64,000 bases of DNA, from positions 62,001-126,000 of the forward strand of contig NZ_JNXC01000005.1 in NCBI RefSeq assembly GCF_000716595.1. Reading direction: 5' to 3'. The notes under the pieces are model-generated. The model was not told the DNA's origin. It made no database searches and was given only the letters and a program-made list of their open reading frames with translations. The DNA is from Saccharothrix sp. NRRL B-16314 (GTDB lineage: Bacteria > Actinomycetota > Actinomycetes > Mycobacteriales > Pseudonocardiaceae). Made by a program: the position numbers and the translations under genes. How positions within the stretch are numbered: the stretch's first letter is position 1; each line of letters begins with the position of its first letter. Shown here one piece after another: positions 59,601 to 64,000 of this stretch.

Positions 59601-60071
59601 ATGGACGCCCCGGCCGACCGCGCGTGCGAGTTCCGCGCGAGCCTCAACTGGCTGCTGCACCGGGCAGCGCAGAAGTTGGGCACGGTCGCGCAGGAAGCGG
59701 CGGGCAGGCACGGCATCACCATGCGCGGGCACGTCGTGCTGACCGCATTGGCCGGCGAGCGGTCCGAGCGCACCCAGCTGGCCCTCGGCCACGCGCTGGG
59801 CCTCGACAAGACCACCCTCACCGCCGAGCTGGACCGGCTGGAACGCGCGGGCCTGATCGTGCGGCAGCCCGACCCGAACGACCGGCGCGTGCGCGTCCCG
59901 GTGATCACCGCGCAGGGCCGGGCGGTGCAGGTCGAGGTCGAGAAGCTGCACCACCAGGTGGAGTGCGACTTCATCGCCGACCTCGACCCGCAGGAAGCGA
60001 AGGCCCTGCGCGCCCTGCTGGAACGCCTGATCGCGTCGGACCACCGCCCCGACAGCGGCTCCTGCCTCTAG
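59601..60071 (+). CDS. MarR family transcriptional regulator
   Basis: A 156-aa winged-helix protein (HGITMRGHVVLTALAGERSE, ALGHALGLDKTTLTAELDRL, ERAGLIVRQPDPNDRRVRVP). ATG 59601 is chosen because the reading frame upstream to 59532 runs through the GAGAAYAT operator sites. It converges on the FAD-dependent reductase with a 4-bp overlap, so that gene is not in its operon. Confidence 0.87.
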   Translation: MDAPADRACEFRASLNWLLHRAAQKLGTVAQEAAGRHGITMRGHVVLTALAGERSERTQLALGHALGLDKTTLTAELDRLERAGLIVRQPDPNDRRVRVPVITAQGRAVQVEVEKLHHQVECDFIADLDPQEAKALRALLERLIASDHRPDSGSCL

Positions 60072-61272
60072 CCCAAGCCCGCCAGGTCCGCGTCGCGCAA
60101 CTGCTCCGGCGTGACGGCCGCCCGCGCGTCGACCAACGCCTGCAACGCCTCGCCGTCGTCCCACTGGTTCACGTTCATCGCCGCCTGCACCCGCCCCTCA
60201 CGCAGCCAGAACGCGGTGAACTCGCGCGCGTCGACGTCACCGCGCACCACCAGCTCGTCCTGCTCCGCGTCGGCGAGACCCCGGTACTCCATGCCGAGGT
60301 CGTACTGGTCGGTGAAGAAGTACGGCGCGGTCACGTACGGGTCGTCCGCGCCCAGCACGGTGCCCGCCACGTGCGCGCCCTGGTCCTTGGCGTTCGCCCA
60401 GTGCTCGACCCGGACCCGCCGCCCGTAGCGGGGGTGGTCGTGCGCGGCGATGTCACCGACCGCGAAGACGTCCGGCACCGAGGTGCGCAGCGCGGCGTCC
60501 ACCGCCACCCCTCCGTCGGCAAGCGCGAGCCCGGCGTCGCGCGCCAGCTCCACGTTCGGCGACGCGCCCACCGCCACCACCACGACGTCACCGGTCAGCT
60601 CGCTGCCGTCGGCGAGCCGGACACCGTGCTCGGCGAAGCCGTCCACGCCGACGCCGAGCCGCCACGTCACGCCGTTCGAGGCGTGCAGGTCGCGGAACAC
60701 CTCGCCCATCCGAGGACCGAGGACGCGGCGCAGCGGCAGGTCGACCGGGTCGACCACGGTCACCGACACGCCGTGCCGCCGGGCCGCGGCGGCCACCTCG
60801 CAGCCGATCCACCCCGCGCCGACGACGACAACCCGCGCGCCCTCTGTCAACGCCGCGCGCAACGACAACGAGTCGTCGAGCGTGCGCAACGTGCGCAGAC
60901 CAGCGAGATCCCCACCCGGAACGGGCAACCGGCGTGGTGTCGAACCCATCGCGAGAATCAGCCGATCGTACGAATGCGTTACGCCGGCCGAATCGACGAC
61001 CGCCCGTTCACCGACGTCGATCCGCGTGATCTCGGACGTCAACCGCAGCTCGATTCGGCTCTTTCGTAGAAATCGGCGTCGTGCACGCGGTGTGGCGAGT
61101 CGGTGTCTCCGAGCAACAACTCCTTGGACAGCGCGGGGAGTTCGTAAGGCTGGTGCGCTTCCCGACCGAAGACGACCACGTCACCGGTGTAGCCGCGGTC
61201 CCGCAACGCTCCCGCGGCGGAGGCACCGGCCAGGCCCGATCCGATTATCACGATCCGTTGCGGTTCAGCCAT
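60068..61272 (-). pseudogene. FAD-dependent ferredoxin reductase-like, frameshifted
   Basis: Together two frames encode a ~400-aa NAD(P)/FAD oxidoreductase of the ferredoxin/rubredoxin reductase type. The 5' frame (start ATG 61272) has the FAD motif IVIIGSGLAGASAAGALRDR and ALSKELLLGD, then ends at SSCG. The 3' frame continues LTSEITRIDVGERAVVDSAG with YDRLILAMGSTPRRLPVPGG, the NAD motif VVVGAGWIGCEVAAAARRHG and VFAVGDIAAHDHPRYGRRVR. One missing base at about 61053-61055 (in GAATCGAG) would rejoin them as RAEIELRLTSEI. Either a recent mutation or a sequencing error; all other parts look functional. Confidence 0.85.
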
Positions 61273-61443
61273 TTTTACAGCCTTCCAGGTGACTGGGGCG
61301 ACTACCGCGTGCAACGCTGTCGACAGCTCGGCACGGTCGCCCGATGGGTTTTCCCGTCATGGCACCAGCCCGCGTGCGTCTCCCCCTCATGAGCGCCCGG
61401 ATCGGTCCGAGCGCCCCGGGTCGACAGTTGGAGGTTGGGGGCC

Positions 61444-61647
61444 GTGAATACTGGCAAAGAGTGGCAGATCTCGTGCCGCGACATCGCGTCACGTCGCCGC
61501 GACATGACGGTTTTCGTCAGCCAAGGGCACGTCGTGGTGACGGTGCCGCCGGGCGAGGCGGCCGTGCTGACGCCGTTAGAAGTGGGTCGTCTGCGCGCCG
61601 CCCTGCGCGACGCCGTCGTGAACGCCTCGGGCACACCGGAGCACTGA
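61444..61647 (+). CDS. Small hypothetical protein
   Basis: A 67-aa protein (WQISCRDIASRRRDMTVFVS, VVVTVPPGEAAVLTPLEVGR, LRAALRDAVV), of a size and style common in Pseudonocardiales. GTG 61444 has GGAGG nine bases upstream. No family recognised. It precedes the acyl-CoA synthetase by 51 bp on the same strand. Confidence 0.65.
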   Translation: MNTGKEWQISCRDIASRRRDMTVFVSQGHVVVTVPPGEAAVLTPLEVGRLRAALRDAVVNASGTPEH

Positions 61648-61698
61648 GTCACCGCCCGAGTCTTCCTACTCACGGGTAGGTAGTGTCAGTATCGAGGG

Positions 61699-63312
61699 GT
61701 GAGCACCTACTTCGGCATCGGCGCGACGGCCTTCAACCGAGTGGCAGGAGTGCTGCGCGCGGTGGTGACGCTGGTGCGCGTCGGCGTCGTGCGCCCGATG
61801 GGGCCCGGCCGGCTGCTCGGCGTGCTCGACGCCTACCTGCGGTGGGACCTCACCCTGGCGTTCGGTTTCGCGACCGGCGCGGTCCGGCGCCCGGACCGAC
61901 CGGCGATCATCGACGACGCCGGCACCCTCACCTACGCCGACGTGGACGAACGCACCACCCGGCTGGCACACGGGCTGCACGACCTCGGGGTGCGGGCGGG
62001 TTCGAAGGTCGCGGTGCTGTGCCGCAACCACCGCGGTTTCCTGGAGACCGTGACCGCGTGCGTGAAGCTCGGCGCGCACAGCGTGCTGCTCAACACGGGG
62101 TTGAGCGCGGGCCAAGTCGCGACCGTGCTGCGCGAGCAGGACGTGGCCGTGGTCGTCGCGGACACCGAGTTCCGCGGCCTGCTGGCCAACGCGCCGCGCA
62201 AGGTGCGCCGGGTGATGGCGTGGGTCGACGGCGGCACCAAGAGCAGGACGCTGGAGGAGCTGATCGCGAACTCCCCCGCCACACCGCTGCCAGCACGTCC
62301 GCCGCGCGGCCGGATGATCGTGCTGACCTCCGGCACCACGGGTGCGCCCAAGGGCGCGAAGCGACCGGAACCGGGCGGCCTCACGCCCGCCGCCGCGTTG
62401 CTGTCCCGCATCCCGCTGAAGGCCGGCGACCGGTTCTCCGTGCCCGCGCCGCTGTTCCACACGTGGGGCCTGGCCGCGGTCCAGATCGGGCTCGTGCTCG
62501 GCGCGACGCTGGTGCTGCGCCGGAAGTTCGACCCGGCGCTGACCGTCGCCGACGCCCGCGAGCACCGCTGCGACGCGCTGTTCGTCGCTCCCGTGATGCT
62601 GCAGCGCATCCTGGAACTGGCCGACCGACCGCGCCTGCCGGACCTGCGGGTCGTCGCGTCCAGCGGCTCGGCGCTGCCGCCCGCGGTGGCGCGGCGGTGC
62701 CTCCGAGACCTCGGCCCGGTCCTCTACAACCTGTACGGCTCCACCGAGGTGTCCTGGGTGACCATCGCCCGCCCGGACGAGTTGGCGCGGCACCCGGACA
62801 CGGCGGGTCGGCCGCCGTTCGGCACCCGGCTGGAGATCCTGGACGACGAGGGCCGCGCGGTGCCCGTCGGCGCCACCGGCCGCATCTTCGTGGCCAACGA
62901 GATGCTGTTCGACGGCTACACCGACGGCGCGGGCAAGGAGGTCCGGAACGGCCTGATGTCGACCGGTGACGTCGGCTACCGCGACGACGACGGCCTGCTG
63001 TTCGTGGCCGGCCGGGACGACGAGATGATCGTCTCGGGCGGCGAGAACGTGTACCCGCGCGAGGTCGAGGACCTGCTCTCCGGTCTGGCCGGTGTGCGTG
63101 AGGTGGCCGTGGTCGGCGTTCCCGACGAGCGGTTCGGCCAACGGCTCGCCGCCTACGTGGTGTGCGAGGAGCCGGGCGGGCTGGACGAGGACGCGGTCCG
63201 CGAGCACGTGCGCGTCAACCTGGCCAGGTTCTCCGTGCCGCGCGACGTCGTGTTCCTCGACACCCTGCCGCGCAACGCGACCGGGAAGGTGCTGAAGCGG
63301 GACCTGCGGTGA
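61699..63312 (+). CDS. AMP-binding protein, fatty acyl-CoA synthetase-like
   Basis: A 537-aa adenylate-forming enzyme. Core motifs: A3 MIVLTSGTTGAPKGAKRPEP, A5 YNLYGSTEVSWVTIARPDEL, A7/A8 STGDVGYRDDDGLLFVAGRD with DDEMIVSGGENVYPREVEDL, and A10 DTLPRNATGKVLKRDLR. The A10 lysine is present, so it should be active. The substrate, probably a fatty acid, is inferred from the closest family style (FadD-like, with a long N-terminal leader). GTG start at 61699. Confidence 0.9.
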   Translation: MSTYFGIGATAFNRVAGVLRAVVTLVRVGVVRPMGPGRLLGVLDAYLRWDLTLAFGFATGAVRRPDRPAIIDDAGTLTYADVDERTTRLAHGLHDLGVRAGSKVAVLCRNHRGFLETVTACVKLGAHSVLLNTGLSAGQVATVLREQDVAVVVADTEFRGLLANAPRKVRRVMAWVDGGTKSRTLEELIANSPATPLPARPPRGRMIVLTSGTTGAPKGAKRPEPGGLTPAAALLSRIPLKAGDRFSVPAPLFHTWGLAAVQIGLVLGATLVLRRKFDPALTVADAREHRCDALFVAPVMLQRILELADRPRLPDLRVVASSGSALPPAVARRCLRDLGPVLYNLYGSTEVSWVTIARPDELARHPDTAGRPPFGTRLEILDDEGRAVPVGATGRIFVANEMLFDGYTDGAGKEVRNGLMSTGDVGYRDDDGLLFVAGRDDEMIVSGGENVYPREVEDLLSGLAGVREVAVVGVPDERFGQRLAAYVVCEEPGGLDEDAVREHVRVNLARFSVPRDVVFLDTLPRNATGKVLKRDLR

Positions 63313-63534
63313 GCGCCCATCACTTCCGCGGACCGGGCTCGTTGACGGTCGTGGAGGAGCCTCTCCGGGGCGCCTCTCAGGGGGTATCGCCTGGTTGGCC
63401 TAGTCACAAGTGTGGTGATGACCGTGACGACCCGCGTGTGCCATGCTCCGCTTGGATGCTTTCGGGCGTCCCCTGCGGACCGGATCCGGCTCCCCCTGCC
63501 GACAAGAGCCGCTACGAATGAACGGAGTTCGACG

Positions 63535-63684
63535 ATGGTTGTGCACTCCCTGCACAAGATCATGGCCGCGCTGGCCGTCTGCGCCGGTCTCGCGGTCGTC
63601 GTGGGTGTGCCCGCCGCTGCCGCCTTCCAGGGTGAGAGCGCCGTGGCCCAGGCCTTCCAGGCGCCGTACTCGATCCACCCGTGA
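63535..63684 (+). CDS. Small secreted or membrane peptide
   Basis: A 49-aa peptide: a signal-like segment (KIMAALAVCAGLAVVVGVPA, then AA) and a short tail (FQGESAVAQAFQAPYSIHP). Cleavage after AAA would release about 20 residues. CGGAG precedes the ATG at 63535. The 222 bp before it hold no other gene. No family recognised. Confidence 0.5.
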   Translation: MVVHSLHKIMAALAVCAGLAVVVGVPAAAAFQGESAVAQAFQAPYSIHP

Positions 63685-63765
63685 GCCGCGCCGTGCGGTC
63701 CTGACACCGCTCTCGGGGCCGGGTTCTCGCGCACGCGGACTCGGCCTTGAGGCACAGTGGACGGC

Positions 63766-64000
63766 GTGAGCAGCGAAGTGTTGCGCCTGCGTGCGCCGCG
63801 GCACCAGGTGAGCCGCAAGTCGATCACCCTCTGGACCCTCCACGCGTTGATCGGCTGGACGGTGCTGCTGGTGCCGCAAGCGGTCGTGCTGATCTTCGCC
63901 GCGACCCCCTTGCAGGTCGCCGCCGCGATCGCCACCCTGGTGGTCGGCACCGCGCACACCCTGGTGATGCCGCGCTGGCGGTACCGGGTGCACCGCTGGG
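63766..64000 (+). CDS. PH-domain membrane protein, N-terminal part
   Basis: The first 78 codons of a gene cut by the window end. GTG 63766 starts SSEVLRLRAPRHQVSRKSIT, then two hydrophobic segments (LHALIGWTVLLVPQAVVLIF, VAAAIATLVVGTAHTLV) and MPRWRYRVHRW. This is the beginning of a bacterial PH-2 (DUF304/YdbS-like) protein. Function unknown; the rest lies beyond the window. Confidence 0.65.
   Translation, partial: MSSEVLRLRAPRHQVSRKSITLWTLHALIGWTVLLVPQAVVLIFAATPLQVAAAIATLVVGTAHTLVMPRWRYRVHRW

Overview
The window is chromosomal DNA from a high-GC actinomycete, probably of the Pseudonocardiales (Saccharothrix/Lentzea/Actinosynnema type). This is inferred from the roughly 70% GC with strong GC bias at third codon positions, the many GTG starts, a PE/PPE-like type VII secretion gene group with an EspG-like chaperone and DUF3558 lipoproteins, and the regulator families present. 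About 65 genes are supported, most of them chromosomal and ordinary.

Layout. 1-7.4 kb: a TetR regulator with two palindromic operators in front of a drug-efflux ABC pair, a CopD-CtaG membrane protein, a lipoprotein, an MFS exporter and a LacI regulator. 7.56-21.0 kb: a tRNA-Arg(TCT) gene carrying an integrated AICE-type conjugative element, bounded by a perfect 44-bp direct repeat (7592-7635 and 20948-20991). Its modules are a tyrosine integrase fused to a GntR-type winged helix; two paralogous HTH-TPR regulators near the two ends; a small rightward operon ending in a possible degenerate prim-pol protein; a leftward operon xis-whiB-spd-spdB-traB; an XRE regulator; a Nudix hydrolase; and, beside attR, a visibly lower-GC NACHT-like NTPase gene that looks like cargo, possibly anti-phage. 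Paired repeats near both ends look like integrase arm sites.

21-37 kb: a YCII protein, a possibly truncated secreted protein, HTH and MarR regulators, an amidohydrolase, a formyltransferase under an IdeR/DmdR-like iron box, a secreted HNH nuclease, a 22-bp tandem repeat array, a CYTH-CHAD protein, a secreted GH20 hexosaminidase, an aldehyde-dehydrogenase homologue that has lost its catalytic residues beside a divergent GAF-domain regulator, and a MerR/quinone-oxidoreductase pair. 37-49 kb: a DUF402 protein with a uridine-kinase-like partner, a second YidC with a small membrane protein, a fatty acid desaturase, a proline-degradation operon (pruA plus proline dehydrogenase) behind a PucR regulator, a PolA-like polymerase and a secreted GH16 glucanase under a LacI/CebR-type palindrome.

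49-64 kb: a four-gene type VII substrate/chaperone operon, an FMN-dependent hydroxy-acid oxidase, a SUKH protein, a leftward operon of TPR protein, small secreted protein, SecDF fusion and cation/proton antiporter, a MarR gene with operator half-sites, a frameshifted FAD-dependent reductase, an acyl-CoA synthetase, and a PH-domain membrane protein cut by the window end.

The most unusual unit is the integrated element. It is complete in recombination and transfer functions but has no recognisable intact replication initiator, and it carries the NACHT-like NTPase as its cargo gene.
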